Below, one piece after another: positions 63,089-64,000 of a stretch of DNA of 64,000 nt. Origin of the DNA: Epiperipatus broadwayi (lineage: Eukaryota > Onychophora > Udeonychophora > Euonychophora > Peripatidae); the NCBI GenBank assembly GCA_028023455.1, contig JAQFVV010006305.1, positions 1,851,001 through 1,915,000 of the forward strand, written 5' to 3'. A program made the translations under genes and the position numbers. A model generated the notes under the pieces. It was not told the origin of the DNA and did not search any database. It worked only from the letters and a program-made list of their open reading frames with translations. Each line of letters begins with the position of its first letter. Position 1 is the first letter of the stretch.

Positions 63089-63388
63089 TGAAAGAACCAT
63101 TATTTGTATAATGATTTCATTAGTTATAGCAGCATATTTTTATTACTATAAAATAAATGTATAAATTTGCTAGTATGTATATATGCACAGGCTATTATCA
63201 TGTAAAATTTCATCCATTTCGCCATCATTCTGATATTTGCTGTTAGGACTAAAGTTGGATCTAATATTTAAACTATTATTATAACCTTATGTTTAGACAC
63301 AATCTTTGATGAACTGATCTTACTAAAGTGAAATAATTTTATTGGTGCTTTTTTTTTTGTTTATAATTATTTGTTTACTTCCACTAAT

Positions 63389-63622
63389 ATTAATTTCCCT
63401 TTTATTCTATATGCAATTCTTTTGTGTACATATGTGCATATGATTTACAAGGCAGTTTTTATTTCCTTCCTTTCTTTTATTTAGCTGAGTGCACTTTCAG
63501 TGAAACATGAGAGCTATGATTAGATCCTGCTTGTGACCAAAAGTGCACCCAGTTAAGTAATAGAAAGGAAAGAAATAAAAAAAACCCTTTGTAAAGCAAA
63601 CACATATGCATGCAAAAGAGTC
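63389..63622. mobile_element. MITE with long inverted repeats and a 12-bp flanking repeat
   Basis: Arms of about 80 bases pair: left TTCCTTTCTTTTATTTAGCT then GAGTGCACTTT; right inverted TTTCCTTTCTATTACTTAAC then TGGGTGCACTTTT, with weaker outer pairing to ACATATG words. The direct repeat ACTTCCACTAAT lies just outside both ends (63377-63388, 63623-63634). It is non-coding. Confidence 0.6.
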
Positions 63623-63634
63623 ACTTCCACTAAT

Positions 63635-64000
63635 GTCTCAATTTACATAAAAATAACATACAAAAAAGTTATTTTGACAATTAAGTTGTGATTATGCTAG
63701 AAAAGGCTGTTAAATGACTTTTGTGGAATTAGCCTTTCAAAAATTAGATTTGAAGTAATAAATAACAATAGCACTGAATTTTGGAAAGTTAATTCAAGTA
63801 TTCCTCTAATAAAGATACATATTTTTGAGACCAGCAAAATAATAATTTTAAAAATAATGAGACCATGAACTTGGTTTCTATGTTCGTCAATATTTTCTAA
63901 TTAATAATTTTGAAAAGAATCCCCCCCCCCCACACGCCTTAATCAGAGATTCTTTCAACTTTATATATGGGCATATTTAATTAAAGTGATATTGAAAGAC
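63635..64000. other. AT-rich non-coding end of window
   Basis: Nothing recognisable apart from an 11-base C run at 63921-63931. Confidence 0.5.

Noticed and set aside
1-64000. Bacterial-type systems, CRISPR arrays, rRNA operons or a horizontally acquired gene cluster
   Set aside because: No regularly spaced repeats, Shine-Dalgarno-led gene runs or prokaryotic protein families are present. The repeats found are animal transposons and short tandem duplications.

Overview
The window is AT-rich DNA (GC roughly a quarter, by eye) from an animal nuclear genome. It has no operons or bacterial gene packing, its splice signals are eukaryotic, and its repeats are typical of invertebrate genomes: a hAT transposase relic, a Penelope-like fragment, three different non-LTR retrotransposon relics, LTR elements, tRNA-derived SINEs and several MITEs. 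The species cannot be fixed from sequence alone. A compositionally AT-rich invertebrate is the best reading.

Only one host gene is recognised with confidence: protein kinase N (PKN, the Rho/Rac effector kinase), on the minus strand at 47492-49785. The last 78 residues before the splice donor match the end of the third HR1 repeat and the linker into the C2-like domain. The same reading frame continues upstream, past a good internal splice acceptor at 47725, for a further 687 codons rich in Ser/Asn/Gln, up to an ATG just after an in-frame stop. The simplest reading is an alternative first coding exon that replaces the HR1 repeats with a long disordered N-terminus. No other PKN exon was recognised, so most of the window is probably intron or flank of this gene.

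Layout: 1-9.9 kb is mostly featureless AT-rich sequence with a hairpin MITE (4.6 kb), a degenerate tandem repeat (4.9-5.3 kb) and a TATATG-rich repeat ending in a conserved hairpin motif (8.1-8.5 kb). A TTAA-type MITE follows at 10.0 kb. From 10.5 to 18.7 kb two non-autonomous LTR elements of different families lie tail to tail; they share TGTAACG...CGTTATA termini and apparent 4-bp target duplications. At 20.9-23.0 kb is a decayed hAT transposase split by a Penelope-like GIY-YIG fragment, followed by an L1/Tx1-like LINE relic (23.2-24.6 kb) and a second endonuclease/RT LINE relic (25.3-27.4 kb). Next come two-copy tandem duplications (28.2-29.5 kb), a solo LTR with CTAG target duplication (30.7-32.1 kb), a SINE (33 kb) and a third LINE tail with an internal duplication (37.7-38.1 kb) between inverted copies of the hairpin-motif repeat.

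PKN occupies 47.5-49.8 kb. Upstream of it are a SINE (50.7 kb) and three very short tRNA-like retroposons (51.1, 53.0, 53.4 kb), two with perfect 15-19 bp target duplications. The last part holds a two-copy tandem repeat (58.1-58.4 kb), a ~1.07-kb pogo/Tigger-like non-autonomous transposon (60.8-61.9 kb), a possible first exon (62.2 kb) and two MITEs (62.9 and 63.4 kb).

No prokaryote-like defence system, CRISPR array or rRNA operon is present. The most interesting items are the PKN N-terminal extension, the paired LTR families with shared terminal palindromes, and the minimal SINE family that appears to carry two different tRNA-like heads on one tail.
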